From assembly GCF_900104185.1 (NCBI RefSeq), contig NZ_FNIZ01000006.1, forward strand, positions 69,112-133,111: a stretch of 64,000 nucleotides of DNA, read 5' to 3'. This document shows, in pieces, positions 18,676 to 28,251 of the stretch. Position numbers and translations under genes: made by a program. Below the pieces are notes generated by a model. It searched no databases. It worked only from the letters and a program-made list of their open reading frames with translations, and was not told the DNA's origin. This stretch comes from Halobacillus aidingensis (lineage in GTDB: Bacteria > Bacillota > Bacilli > Bacillales > Halobacillaceae). Positions within the stretch are counted from its first letter, which is position 1. Every line of letters starts with the position of its first letter.

Positions 18676-20589
18676 GTGAAAAAAATATCGTTACTTATGC
18701 TTTTTCTCCTCTTCTTCGCGTCTTTCGGCTCCGCTGTTCATGCCGAAGATGACATCACAGGAACACCTTTCGAAGAAGACTTAAGAGCATTAATTGAAGC
18801 CGGAATTATGACCGGGTACGAAGATGGTACATATCAACCAGAGAAATCAGTCACTCGTGCAGAATTTACTGTTTTTATTAACAAAGCTTTAGAATTGGAT
18901 GAAACGGAACTGGATGTTTCTCCTGATCATTTCAGTGATATCCAACCAGAAGATTGGTATTATGGCCCCATTATGACGGCTTACAGCCAAGGGTTAATCA
19001 ATGGGTATCCGGATGGGACGTTCCGCCCTAAAGAAATCATTTCCCGCCAGGATATGGCGGTCATGATTATGAATGCGGCTGATTCCAAGAATGTCATTTC
19101 TGAACGGAAAGAGTTAGCCTTTGAAGATAACGACAAGATCCGTGATTATGCCGTTGAATCAGTAGAACGCTTGACGAGTTTAGGGATTATCAGCGGTAAG
19201 CAGCAAAAAGATGGAACGTTGTTCTTTGCCCCTTACGATGAAACTTCTCGTGGGGAAACGGCTGCTGTGATCAATCGTTTACTGAAAGTTCTTTATCCGC
19301 CTGTGGAGATGGACTTTAAAGTTGCGTCTCTTACTGAATTGGAAGATCCAGTGATTGAAGGCGAATATGAAACATATGAAGAAGCTGTGAAGAACGCTGA
19401 AGGTAACCAAGTTGTATTAAGAGGAAATCAGATCGTATGGATTTCAGAAGGAACAGCTGTGGCGAATGCTAAGGCTACCATTTTCACAAGCGAATCCTTT
19501 ACTTCTCACGCCACTTACATCCAGGCTGGTATCGAGGTAGAGTTATTGAATGTAAATGAAGACTCTTTAGAAGTCAAAGTCGCAGATACAGAGGGTTTCG
19601 TTAAGAAAGAAGAATTCAACTTGATTCCAGCACATTTAGTTAAAGGTGAAAGCTACTATTCCGTTAAGGAAGGGAATCTCCACCACTATATTTACTTTCC
19701 TATCACAGATGACCTTAAGACTTACATGTACGGTCCTGCACCTTCTTTCATGAAAGAAGGCACCAAATACTATAGTGACAATGGGAATAGCTTTTACGAT
19801 GAAAATGGAAATCATGCAGGGGAAGTTTATCAATACTTCAACCGCATGCCGTTGTACACAGAAACGAAATACACAGCTGAACAATTGAATGAGTATCTAG
19901 AATATGGACGTCCGGATAACATGCTGATTGGGACGGGGGAATCTTTCAAAAAGGCAGAAGAACTTCATGGCACGAATGCCCTTTACCTCATGGCACACGC
20001 TATTCATGAGAGTACATGGGGAACAAGCCAGATTGCAGTAACTAAAAATAATCTATTTGGGATTAATGCCATTGATTCAGATCCAATGGAAGGTGCAAAG
20101 ACATATGATAATTATGAAACAGGTATTTTAGAAGCTGCTAAAGACTTTATTGTTCCAGGGTATTTCAACCAGGAGAATTGGAAAGCTAATGGAGCTCACT
20201 TAGGAAACAAGAGTTCCGGCATGAATGTCCGCTGGGCATCAGATCCTTATTGGGGACAGAAAATCGCTGGATTCATGTATCGAGCAGATGCCTATTTGAG
20301 CGAGAAATACGATACAGAGCCGGAATACGGTCAATATGAACTTGCAAAAACCGTAACATCAAACGTTAATGTCCGTTCTACGCCTGAAACAGGGACAGAC
20401 AACTTGCTTTACCAAATGAAAAAACCTGCATCAAATGTGCAGATTCTAAACACCATAGAAGGAAATGGCACATGGTATGAAATCACGCCAAAAGCCTACA
20501 GTGACCATGATTATGAACAAGCTTACGTTTACAGTCACGGTTACGGTGCTTATGGAACGAGCTTAGAGAAGCTCCCAATAGCTGAATAA
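18676..20589 (+). CDS. SLH-anchored endo-beta-N-acetylglucosaminidase with SH3-like domain
   Basis: 637 aa from a GTG at 18676, chosen over an in-frame ATG 24 nt earlier because AAAGGAGG ends 7 nt before it and a signal peptide follows at once. Three SLH repeats about 28-215 (GYEDGTYQPEKSVTRAE, GYPDGTFRPKEIISRQD and a weaker third). A middle region about 215-400 has weak SH3-like character. A glucosaminidase (GH73-type) domain lies about 405-545 with a likely catalytic Glu445 in HAIHESTWGTS and the downstream NNLFGINA motif. A C-terminal SH3b-like region (NVNVRSTPETGTDN) closes it. The enzyme cuts glycan strands of peptidoglycan; it pairs with the divergent amidase. Confidence 0.92.
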   Translation: MKKISLLMLFLLFFASFGSAVHAEDDITGTPFEEDLRALIEAGIMTGYEDGTYQPEKSVTRAEFTVFINKALELDETELDVSPDHFSDIQPEDWYYGPIMTAYSQGLINGYPDGTFRPKEIISRQDMAVMIMNAADSKNVISERKELAFEDNDKIRDYAVESVERLTSLGIISGKQQKDGTLFFAPYDETSRGETAAVINRLLKVLYPPVEMDFKVASLTELEDPVIEGEYETYEEAVKNAEGNQVVLRGNQIVWISEGTAVANAKATIFTSESFTSHATYIQAGIEVELLNVNEDSLEVKVADTEGFVKKEEFNLIPAHLVKGESYYSVKEGNLHHYIYFPITDDLKTYMYGPAPSFMKEGTKYYSDNGNSFYDENGNHAGEVYQYFNRMPLYTETKYTAEQLNEYLEYGRPDNMLIGTGESFKKAEELHGTNALYLMAHAIHESTWGTSQIAVTKNNLFGINAIDSDPMEGAKTYDNYETGILEAAKDFIVPGYFNQENWKANGAHLGNKSSGMNVRWASDPYWGQKIAGFMYRADAYLSEKYDTEPEYGQYELAKTVTSNVNVRSTPETGTDNLLYQMKKPASNVQILNTIEGNGTWYEITPKAYSDHDYEQAYVYSHGYGAYGTSLEKLPIAE

Positions 20590-20601
20590 TTCCGACTACA
20601 C

Positions 20602-20646
20602 GAAAAACGGGGAGTAACAACTATATGTTACTCCCCGTTTTATGTT
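20602..20646 (+). terminator. Terminator of the SLH glucosaminidase gene
   Basis: AAAACGGGGAGTAACA / TGTTACTCCCCGTTTT hairpin. Confidence 0.88.
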
Positions 20647-20694
20647 ATATTATGGAGAGCATGAACGTGTAAATTAAAGGAGTCACATCATAAA

Positions 20695-21426
20695 ATGAAG
20701 CAGGTAAACATTTTAGGAATACCTTTTACCAACATGGACCATATCACCTTAGTCCAACAATTACAAAAACATATAGAAAACAAGGAAAAATCCTTCGTCG
20801 TAACAGCAAACCCTGAAATTGTTATGCGTGCTCATGATGATTCCTATTATATGGACTGCCTTCAACGAGCTTCCTATATAACTGCTGATGGAATAGGTAT
20901 TGTGAAAGCTTCACAACTCTTGAAAGCCCCTCTTCCTGAGCGGGTGACCGGTTATGATATTATGATGGAATTCCTTGAAAAAGCGAACGAAAACAACTAT
21001 CGAATCTATTTGCTCGGCGCCAGAGGAGAAACACTGCATCGAGCTATAAAAAATATAAATATCGACTACCCGAATATCGAAGTGGTCGGCCATAGAAATG
21101 GGTACTTCACCTGGAATGATTGTTCCGTGGCGGAAGACATCAAAGAAAAGAAGCCGGATATTGTCTTTGTCGCTCTCGGCGTACCGAAACAGGAGCGATG
21201 GATCGCAGAAAACTTCTCTGACTTTGACCGGGGCGTATTCATTTGTGTGGGAGGAAGTATTGATGTCGTGGCTGGTGATGTGAAACGGGCACCCTTACGG
21301 TGGCAGAACATGAATTTAGAGTGGCTTTATCGCTTGCTCAAACAGCCGAGCCGTTGGAAACGGATGCTTGCTCTGCCGAGATTTGCCTACCAAGTCTTCC
21401 GACAAAGGTCTGATTCTCAATCGTGA
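20695..21426 (+). CDS. tagA: WecG/TagA/CpsF family glycosyltransferase (first copy)
   Basis: 243 aa. Family motifs: TANPEIVMRA, TADGIGIV, RVTGYDIM, FVALGVPKQERW, GVFICVGGSIDVVAGDVKRAP and the C-terminal LEWLYRLLKQPSRWKRM membrane-association segment. TagA-type enzymes transfer N-acetylmannosamine from UDP-ManNAc to GlcNAc-PP-undecaprenol, the second step of wall teichoic acid or secondary wall polymer synthesis on the inner membrane face. First gene of a tagA-flippase-csaB operon; its stop overlaps the next GTG start by 4 bp. A second, diverged copy lies at 24171. SD AAAGGAG is about 12 nt before the ATG. Confidence 0.92.
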   Translation: MKQVNILGIPFTNMDHITLVQQLQKHIENKEKSFVVTANPEIVMRAHDDSYYMDCLQRASYITADGIGIVKASQLLKAPLPERVTGYDIMMEFLEKANENNYRIYLLGARGETLHRAIKNINIDYPNIEVVGHRNGYFTWNDCSVAEDIKEKKPDIVFVALGVPKQERWIAENFSDFDRGVFICVGGSIDVVAGDVKRAPLRWQNMNLEWLYRLLKQPSRWKRMLALPRFAYQVFRQRSDSQS

Positions 21427-22973
21427 AACCTTCTACTTTTCTAAAAAGCACCTTAATATTAACGGTAGCTACTCTACTATCAAAAATCTTAGGAAGTTTA
21501 TTCCGTGTGCCTTTGCAAAATATTGCGGGAGACGAAGTGCTCGGGATTTTTAGTCTTGTCTATCCCGTTTATATGGTCGCTCTCATTCTTTCTGTAGCTG
21601 GAATCCCTATCGCTATTTCGAAGTTGATTGCTGAAGCACGAGCATCAGGAACAAAACAGGATATTTTTAATATCCAAAAGACTGCACGGATCCTTGGCTT
21701 GCTGCTGGGTGCATTCAGCCTGGGCATCATCCTGCTCTTTTCCCGTTCGATCTCCCAGCTGATTGGCGGTGTCTCGACAGAACCTGCTTTAATCGCTGTT
21801 TCCTTAACCTTACTCTTCGCTCCTTATATGGCTGTAGACCGGGGATTTTTCCAGGGGTATGAAGATATGAGACCTACAGCTGTCTCACAGGTCATTGAAC
21901 AGTTCATTCGAGTGATTTTTATTATCGGTGTTGCTTCTTATATGGTTTCGTTAGAGTATAGCCCCCCTTATATAGCTGCTGGAGTGATGGTAAGTTCGCT
22001 ATTAGGCGTACTCAGCTCCATGGCCTATTTAAAAACGCGACTATACCGTTCCGAAATGAAGGTTGACCGAAAATACAACTATAATCTGAATACATTTAAA
22101 GTCTGGGGAAGAAGAATTCTATCTGTCTCCCTGCCCATTGCCATAGGTACTATCACTATGGCTCTTTTTAACGTGGTCGATTCACTCACCGTCCCTCATT
22201 TCTTACGGACGGAAAGTGGAAGCGAAACCACCTATTTGTATGGCATCTACGGCCGTGGACTCGCGGTCGTGCAAATCGCGACCGTTTTCGCAACATCTGT
22301 TGTGCTTCCGCTGATTCCATCACTTACCAAACATTTAGAATCAAAGAATATAAAGGAAGCAAGAAAACTGATCGAGACGACGCGCTGGGCGACACATGTT
22401 TTGTCATGGCCGGCAGCAGTCCTTCTTCTCACCCTAGCTGTACCGATCAACGTTGCACTTTTCACCAACGCTGAAGGAAGTCTCATGCTGAGCATTACTG
22501 GCTTTTCCTCTGTATTCATCTCTATGACTCTCGTCGGAACAGCCATTTTACAAGGAATGAATGCTTCCCGGTTAGCGGCGACAATCATTCTGTTCGGTAC
22601 TCTAATCAAAGCAATAGCCAATGCCGTTCTCGTTCCTTTTTACAGTATAGAAGGTGCTGCAATAGCAACATTGATTACTTACATTTTGATTGTAGTTATC
22701 AATAACAGGATGATCAGGAGACTTGTCGAAGTTCCTGTCTTTCCGGCACACTTGTTGAAAATTCTAGTGATGTCTGTCCTGTTGGGGGGAATGACGGCGA
22801 CCACTTACTTACTTGCTAACCCCTTTGAATGGTCCAGAGTTTTCTCCTTTTCGTTCGTTGCCATGACCGGTTTACTTTTTGTAGTGGTTTACTGTCCATC
22901 GCTACTGAAGTTAAAGGCTTTCGACCATGAGATGATTCAGCATGTTCCTCTATTGTCGAAATGGCTTAAGTGA
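21423..22973 (+). CDS. MOP-superfamily polysaccharide flippase (MurJ/SpoVB-like)
   Basis: 516 aa, GTG start overlapping the tagA stop. About 14 hydrophobic segments spread over the whole length; N-terminal STFLKSTLILTVATLLSKI and GSLFRVPLQNIAGDEVLGIF are typical of the oligosaccharidyl-lipid flippase family. Between tagA and csaB the likely substrate is the undecaprenyl-linked secondary wall polymer repeat. A lipid II flippase role cannot be ruled out from sequence. Spacing of about 100 bp to csaB. Confidence 0.88.
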   Translation: MKPSTFLKSTLILTVATLLSKILGSLFRVPLQNIAGDEVLGIFSLVYPVYMVALILSVAGIPIAISKLIAEARASGTKQDIFNIQKTARILGLLLGAFSLGIILLFSRSISQLIGGVSTEPALIAVSLTLLFAPYMAVDRGFFQGYEDMRPTAVSQVIEQFIRVIFIIGVASYMVSLEYSPPYIAAGVMVSSLLGVLSSMAYLKTRLYRSEMKVDRKYNYNLNTFKVWGRRILSVSLPIAIGTITMALFNVVDSLTVPHFLRTESGSETTYLYGIYGRGLAVVQIATVFATSVVLPLIPSLTKHLESKNIKEARKLIETTRWATHVLSWPAAVLLLTLAVPINVALFTNAEGSLMLSITGFSSVFISMTLVGTAILQGMNASRLAATIILFGTLIKAIANAVLVPFYSIEGAAIATLITYILIVVINNRMIRRLVEVPVFPAHLLKILVMSVLLGGMTATTYLLANPFEWSRVFSFSFVAMTGLLFVVVYCPSLLKLKAFDHEMIQHVPLLSKWLK

Positions 22974-23075
22974 TCGCTCTAGTTTAGTTGAAATTAATGA
23001 TATAGAAGTTTTCTCCATACGTGTAAACAGGTGGAGGTTATTAAATATTTTATGCGAGTGGAAGAGGTGGGAACA

Positions 23076-24146
23076 ATGAAAGTCGTACTTTCCGGTTATT
23101 ACGGTTTCGATAACACAGGGGATGAAGCGATATTAAAATCGATGATCCAACATCTGAAGGCCATCGAACCTGGAATCCAAATCATTGTTCTATCTCAGAG
23201 TCCATCTAAGACGGAAAGCGATTATGGAGTATCAGCCGTGAATCGATGGGATTATAAGGCAATCATTCGAATATTAAAGGAATCGGATGGCTTGATCAGT
23301 GGTGGGGGCAGCTTATTACAAGATGCCACCGGGCCGAGGTCCGTTTTGTATTATACAGGAATCATGCATATGGCCAAATGGTTAAGGAAGCCTGTTTTCA
23401 TATATGCTCAAGGGATGGGACCTATACGAAAACCTTTCCATCGACTGTTGGTTCGCATCGCTTTGAATGGGGTCACTGGAATTTCTGTTCGTGATATGAA
23501 ATCAAAAGAATTCCTTGAAAGAATCGGGGTAAGAAAAAGCATTCATCTTTTCCCTGATCCCGTTTTCGGATACGACTACAAGGATATGGAAGAAGACCGA
23601 AATTCACAAAAACCTTTGATTGCTGTGAGTATTCGTGAATGGGGCGGCTCAGATAAACTTGTAGAGAAGTTAACGGAAGCATTCACCGGCTGTATAGAAA
23701 AAGGGTATCGCCTTCGTTTCATCCCTATGCACGGAGAATCGGATGAAGCCTTTTCTAATAAAGTTGCCCAACGTTTGAATCAGGATGTAGAGGTCGTATC
23801 CGGCCACATGTCGATCGATGAAAAATTGCATTTGTTGTCAGAGGCGGACGTATTGATCGGCATGCGCCTTCATTCCCTTATTTTTGCAGGTGTTTGCTCT
23901 GTGCCGTTTGTCGCCCTTTCCTACGATCCTAAAATTGATGCATTGGCAGACCAACTCGATTTTCCTGTCACCGTCGATGTCAACGACCCGGGTTGGGAGT
24001 CTTCAGCCATTACGAAAGAAGTCGAGCGACTGTATGAAGATTTGCCCGCTCACAAAGAAAAGCTGGAACATACGGTTTCTACCTTATCGAGGAGAGCGAA
24101 GGAAACGGCGCGAGCGGCTTTGCATCACATCCAACAAAAAAAATAG
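23076..24146 (+). CDS. csaB: Polysaccharide pyruvyl transferase CsaB
   Basis: 356 aa from ATG 23076, preferred to an in-frame start 45 nt upstream because GAGGTGGG precedes it and KVVLSGYYGFDNTGDEAI is the conserved N-terminus. Other conserved blocks: ISGGGSLLQDATG, YAQGMGPI, DPVF and LIGMRLHSLIFA. CsaB adds ketal-linked pyruvate to the secondary wall polymer, which is the ligand recognised by SLH domains (established for B. anthracis and related bacteria). Its presence explains how the seven SLH proteins here attach. Last gene of the tagA-flippase-csaB operon. Confidence 0.95.
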   Translation: MKVVLSGYYGFDNTGDEAILKSMIQHLKAIEPGIQIIVLSQSPSKTESDYGVSAVNRWDYKAIIRILKESDGLISGGGSLLQDATGPRSVLYYTGIMHMAKWLRKPVFIYAQGMGPIRKPFHRLLVRIALNGVTGISVRDMKSKEFLERIGVRKSIHLFPDPVFGYDYKDMEEDRNSQKPLIAVSIREWGGSDKLVEKLTEAFTGCIEKGYRLRFIPMHGESDEAFSNKVAQRLNQDVEVVSGHMSIDEKLHLLSEADVLIGMRLHSLIFAGVCSVPFVALSYDPKIDALADQLDFPVTVDVNDPGWESSAITKEVERLYEDLPAHKEKLEHTVSTLSRRAKETARAALHHIQQKK

Positions 24147-24181
24147 AGAGCATCTTGAGGTGGATGCTCTCTATTTTTTCG
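24136..24181. terminator. Bidirectional terminator between csaB and the second tagA
   Basis: AAAAAATAGAGAGCATC / GATGCTCTCTATTTTTT; overlaps the ends of both converging genes. Confidence 0.9.
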
Positions 24182-24884
24182 TTTTCAAAACCTTCAACAA
24201 GAATGTAGGTAACTTGATTTGACGTTTGATCCTCCACGGTTCTTTAATGAGTCTGTACAACCATTCAAGACCGACTTTTTGGAAGACAGCTGGTGCCCGT
24301 TTCACCCGTCCGGACAAAACGTCAAAAGAACCCCCTACTCCCTGGAAGACTTTCGCGTCCATTTCTTCCATGTGGTCGACAATCCAGTATTCCTGTCTAG
24401 GACTGCCTAATGCCACAAAGACAATATCAGGTTTTGCCTGATTAATGGTATCTTTTATATGATCCTGGTCTTTTTCATAACCATCGATGATGCCGGCTAT
24501 TTTCAAATCCGGATACATTTCTTTTAAACGATGACTGGCCTTTTCTGCTACTCCAGGCTTTGCTCCATATAAAAATACGGATTTTCCATGAAGGGAAGCT
24601 TGTTCGCATAAGGCGAGCAGCATATCAATACCGGTGACTCGCTCACGTATCGTACCGCCGGTCATTCTGGAAGCGATAAGAATTCCCACACCATCAGGAA
24701 TCTGATAGGTGGCGGTATTCAACAAATGTAACAAGTCTGCATCCTTCTGCGCCTGCAATATTTTTTCAGGGTTGATGGCCACAATAAAGGACTTGCGGTG
24801 CTCATTAATATCCGTCATTATATTTTTCTTGAGCTGATCGTATGTGTAATTACTAACGTCAACCCCTAAAAACTTTTCCTTCAT
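24171..24884 (-). CDS. tagA: WecG/TagA family glycosyltransferase (second copy)
   Basis: 237 aa with the same blocks as the copy at 20695 (AINPEKIL, IPDGVGIL, RVTGIDML, FVALGSPRQEYW, QGVGGSFDVLSGRVKRAP, LEWLYRLIKEPWRIKRQ), but clearly diverged. The start follows the wecC-like stop by 16 nt on the same strand, so it is co-transcribed with a UDP-ManNAc dehydrogenase. That suggests either two ManNAc-adding steps or that this copy transfers ManNAc(A) in a second polymer. Donor specificity cannot be read from sequence. Confidence 0.9.
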   Translation of the reverse strand: MKEKFLGVDVSNYTYDQLKKNIMTDINEHRKSFIVAINPEKILQAQKDADLLHLLNTATYQIPDGVGILIASRMTGGTIRERVTGIDMLLALCEQASLHGKSVFLYGAKPGVAEKASHRLKEMYPDLKIAGIIDGYEKDQDHIKDTINQAKPDIVFVALGSPRQEYWIVDHMEEMDAKVFQGVGGSFDVLSGRVKRAPAVFQKVGLEWLYRLIKEPWRIKRQIKLPTFLLKVLKTKK

Positions 24885-24900
24885 GTTTTCACCTAGACCC

Positions 24901-26178
24901 TTATCCGTTTTTTGAATCTCCCAAGCGCTTCGTTACGAATCCTGCATTTTTCCATTCATCTAACGATAACGCATTTTTCGTATCAAAGACAAGCCTATTT
25001 TTCATTTTACCTTTTATATACTCAGGGTCAAGTTGTTTAAACTCATCATGATCTGTGAGGATGACAAGAATGTCGGCATCCTTGAGCGCTTCGTCCATAT
25101 CCTGTGTTTGGTTAGAAGCCACATTTTCTTTAATATGAGGGTCAAACGTAGTGAAACTGATCCCTTTTTCAACGAGTTCCATGATCACTTTCAGAGATGG
25201 GCTTTCCCTTTGGTCATCAATGTTTGCTTTAAACGAAAGACCGAACAAAGCCACTTTCGGATCGTTGATGAATTGTTCTTTCGATATTTGCTGAATTTGT
25301 TCAGCCGTATACGTCGGCATGTAATCATTCGTATTCCGAGACAGCTGAATGATTTTAGAAAGATCAGGTTCAATTTCTGCTAAGAACCATGGGTCAACAG
25401 CGATACAGTGTCCGCCGACACCAGGGCCCGGCGTATGAATGTTCACACGTGGGTGATAATTGGCCAGCTTGATCGCTTCCCATGAATTCACACCGATTTT
25501 ATCACTGATTAAAGCCAATTCATTGGCAAAAGCGATATTCACATCTCGGTATGTGTTTTCGATAACCTTAGCCATTTCTGCTGTTGTGGCATCCGTTAAA
25601 TGGATGTTTCCTTTAACAAAAGATTCATAAAGGTCCTTTGTCATCGTAGAAGACTTATCATTGATTCCACCAACAATCCTGTCATTATCCACTAATTCTT
25701 GGAAAACTTTCCCTGGAATAACTCTTTCCGGAGAGTGAGAAACGAAAAGTTCTTCGCCGATGGATAGTCCCGTCTGTTCTAAGACTGGAATCATGACATC
25801 TTCAACCGTTCTCGGTGGTACGGTGGATTCCAGGATCACTAAGTTCCCTTCTTTAACAAAAGGCACAATCGCTTCTGTCGCTTTCCTTACGTAATCAAGG
25901 TTCGCTGTTTTATCTTCACGGATTGGAGATGGTACGGCAATGACGAAGACATCTGCTTCCGTAGGTTCTACCGAAGCTTTGAACAATCCAGCATCAACGG
26001 CTTCTTCCAACCGTTCCTGCAATCCATTCTCTTCTATATGAAGTTGTTTATTGTTGATCATTTCTACTGCTTTATGGTTGATATCCACTCCATGAACTTT
26101 ATGGCCGTGAATAGCAAACATTACTGATGTGGGCAGCCCGATATAACCTAACCCGACAACACATAATGACTTCTTCAT
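24901..26178 (-). CDS. wecC: UDP-N-acetyl-D-mannosamine dehydrogenase (nucleotide-sugar dehydrogenase)
   Basis: 425 aa from ATG 26178 (AAAGGGAG upstream; the earlier in-frame codon has no SD). N-terminal Rossmann motif VVGLGYIGLPTS; central TYRDVNIAFANELALI; catalytic Cys in GPGVGGHCIAVDPWF; C-terminal UDP-binding domain with FGLSFKANIDDQRESP. The GHCIAVDPWF form is typical of the UDP-ManNAc dehydrogenases (two NAD+-dependent oxidations to UDP-ManNAcA). The UDP-GlcNAc 2-epimerase that would feed it is not in the window. It implies a uronic-acid-containing wall polymer, plausible for an SCWP or teichuronic-type polymer. Confidence 0.88.
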   Translation of the reverse strand: MKKSLCVVGLGYIGLPTSVMFAIHGHKVHGVDINHKAVEMINNKQLHIEENGLQERLEEAVDAGLFKASVEPTEADVFVIAVPSPIREDKTANLDYVRKATEAIVPFVKEGNLVILESTVPPRTVEDVMIPVLEQTGLSIGEELFVSHSPERVIPGKVFQELVDNDRIVGGINDKSSTMTKDLYESFVKGNIHLTDATTAEMAKVIENTYRDVNIAFANELALISDKIGVNSWEAIKLANYHPRVNIHTPGPGVGGHCIAVDPWFLAEIEPDLSKIIQLSRNTNDYMPTYTAEQIQQISKEQFINDPKVALFGLSFKANIDDQRESPSLKVIMELVEKGISFTTFDPHIKENVASNQTQDMDEALKDADILVILTDHDEFKQLDPEYIKGKMKNRLVFDTKNALSLDEWKNAGFVTKRLGDSKNG

Positions 26179-26202
26179 TCCAATACTCCCTTTCTCTTCC
26201 AA

Positions 26203-26711
26203 ACATTCCTGCTGATCATCTTAACCAGATGCACTCACGATTGGCCGGTAATCCTTAAAAGGCGACCTGATGTGGATGAATTGTAATGATTTGTTCCATG
26301 ATAATATAAAAACATAATTTCCTATGTAGAAATTAGTTTATTCTTTGAATATCTTTGTTTCGATTATGCTTAAAAGCGCTTTGTTTATATTATTCGTTTC
26401 TTCAGCCGGTTTGTGACGTTCCATTCAGACATTCATACTATTCTGTTTATTGCGAATAATCCCTTGTTTCCATTACTCGTATTATCTGTTTACACGAAGC
26501 ATTCTATCCTGTAGATCCAATGGGAATTTCAATTATGATCATGTATTCACAACTATTCATTATACTTGTTTTTCCCTTGGAGCATCAACATAAATTTCGA
26601 CTTCTCAACGCCGTTAGACAAGTTCGATCATTTATAGACAGCTTCCATGTAATGGTTTATACTTCAATGTGGCTAAACCCATATTCAAGGAAACTTACTG
26701 AGGTGTTATTC
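26203..26711. other. Intergenic region between wecC and the polymerase gene
   Basis: About 500 bp holding divergent promoters. An in-frame extension of the rightward gene to 26520 exists but has no SD and reads unlike the family. AT-rich; no repeat recognised. Confidence 0.5.
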
Positions 26712-28163
26712 ATGTCGAAATTATTAAACAGAGAACTGTTCGAAAAGCTCTTATTGATCTTCATCATCATACAGCCAATACTAGATATTTTAACATACTT
26801 TTCAATGCAAGCGTTGAATGCGAGCCTGACAATCGGCATAATCGTCCGAGTCCTTTTCATGGCCGCTTCCCTCTGGTTTATCTTCTTTGGTAATTCCAGC
26901 CGCTTAAAGAAATACGTCATTACTTACTTAATAGCCTTAGCCGCTGTGCTCACGATCGGGTTGATTTATAACTTTTTTGCAAAACCGATCTTTAATCCGT
27001 TCCTTGAACTGCAGTTCCTGGCGAAAACCGTCTATTTCCCGATTATGCTCGGGGCGTATCTGTTATTGTTTACCACGTTAGATAAAACGTTAATCGTACG
27101 TATGCGAATCATGAAAGCCATCACGATTGCGATGGTCATCATCGCTGTCAGTATGTTCATTGCCATCCTTACTGGAACGTCTTCAGAAACGTATGAATGG
27201 AACAAGTTCGGATTTAAAGGCTGGTTCAACTCCGGAAATGAAATCGGCTCAATCATCGCCATTTCATTCCCATTGGTCTATATCTATACGTTGAATAAAG
27301 TCGACAACCTTAAAAAGCTGTATTACTTTATCCCGATGATCTTCATTGCACTTGTATCCATCCTTCTCGGGACGAAAGTCGGTTTCTTCGCCGTCTTAGG
27401 TGCTTCGGTCATTGTCTTTGTGAGCTATCTTATTTATTGGTTGATTTCAAAAGTGAAAGCAACGACAAAAGAATCTCACCTGCATTTACGATTGATCAGC
27501 TCTCTGATCTTTTTGATTCTATTCTTGGTTGCCACGCCATTCTCTCCGACTTTCTCGAACGTTTCAGGAGATGTCGGTCAGATCAATGAACAAAGAGAAG
27601 CCACGGAAGACCCTGATCAAGATGGAATTGAAGAAGGAGCCGGTGAGGATCCTTCAGGAGAAGAAGGAGATGGAACCAAAGGCGGAGATGATGCTGCTGC
27701 AGCCCTTGGCGAGCAGGCACTGATTGAATCTCCTATCCTTAAAATCATCTTGAGTTCACGGAACATTTATTTCGCTCACATCTACGGCATGTATGAAGAA
27801 GCAGATGTTGTACAGAAGACCTTCGGAATGGGGTACGCGGGAAATTATGAGGACATTCGAAAGTTGATAGAAATGGATTTCTTTGACCTCTTTTTCTCTT
27901 TCGGTATTCTAGGAATCCTTTTAATCCTTACACCATTCTTAATTATCGCTGGCCTGTTCTTGAAGCTGCTCTTTAAAGCGCCGGGAGAAATGTTACATCC
28001 ACAAAACATTTTGATCTTACTGTCCATCGGATTTGGTACGGGAATCGCGTTTTTAGCAGGGCACGTGCTCTACGCCCCCGCGGTAAGTATCTATCTTGCC
28101 ATCAGTATCGTATTGTTATTGACGAATATGCTTCATCTTAATAATCGTTTGCGTAAAGCTTAA
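26712..28163 (+). CDS. O-antigen ligase / Wzy-like polymerase
   Basis: 483 aa from ATG 26712 (GAGGTG 6 nt upstream; protein then starts SKLLNRELFEKLLLIFIIIQP). About 11 transmembrane segments. The loop before the last segments is the large extracellular loop of this family, and here it is unusually acidic (residues about 355-385: DPDQDG, EEGAGEDPSGEEG). Proteins of this superfamily polymerise or ligate undecaprenyl-linked glycans outside the membrane; next to tagA/wecC/tagO genes, polymerisation or ligation of the secondary wall polymer is the likely job. Substrate is inference. Confidence 0.8.
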   Translation: MSKLLNRELFEKLLLIFIIIQPILDILTYFSMQALNASLTIGIIVRVLFMAASLWFIFFGNSSRLKKYVITYLIALAAVLTIGLIYNFFAKPIFNPFLELQFLAKTVYFPIMLGAYLLLFTTLDKTLIVRMRIMKAITIAMVIIAVSMFIAILTGTSSETYEWNKFGFKGWFNSGNEIGSIIAISFPLVYIYTLNKVDNLKKLYYFIPMIFIALVSILLGTKVGFFAVLGASVIVFVSYLIYWLISKVKATTKESHLHLRLISSLIFLILFLVATPFSPTFSNVSGDVGQINEQREATEDPDQDGIEEGAGEDPSGEEGDGTKGGDDAAAALGEQALIESPILKIILSSRNIYFAHIYGMYEEADVVQKTFGMGYAGNYEDIRKLIEMDFFDLFFSFGILGILLILTPFLIIAGLFLKLLFKAPGEMLHPQNILILLSIGFGTGIAFLAGHVLYAPAVSIYLAISIVLLLTNMLHLNNRLRKA

Positions 28164-28168
28164 CGACT

Positions 28169-28205
28169 GTGAGGACTCCTATTTCAGGAGTCCTCACTTT
28201 CTTTC
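28169..28205 (+). terminator. Terminator of the polymerase gene
   Basis: GTGAGGACTCCT / AGGAGTCCTCAC hairpin followed by TTTCTTTC. Confidence 0.85.
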
Positions 28206-28251
28206 ATCTGTTATAATGTGAAAGCAATACACCTTGAAAGGAAAGAAAACT

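Noticed and set aside
26520-26711. N-terminal extension of the polymerase gene
   Set aside because: No SD and no family resemblance; ATG 26712 has a good SD and the normal first transmembrane segment.
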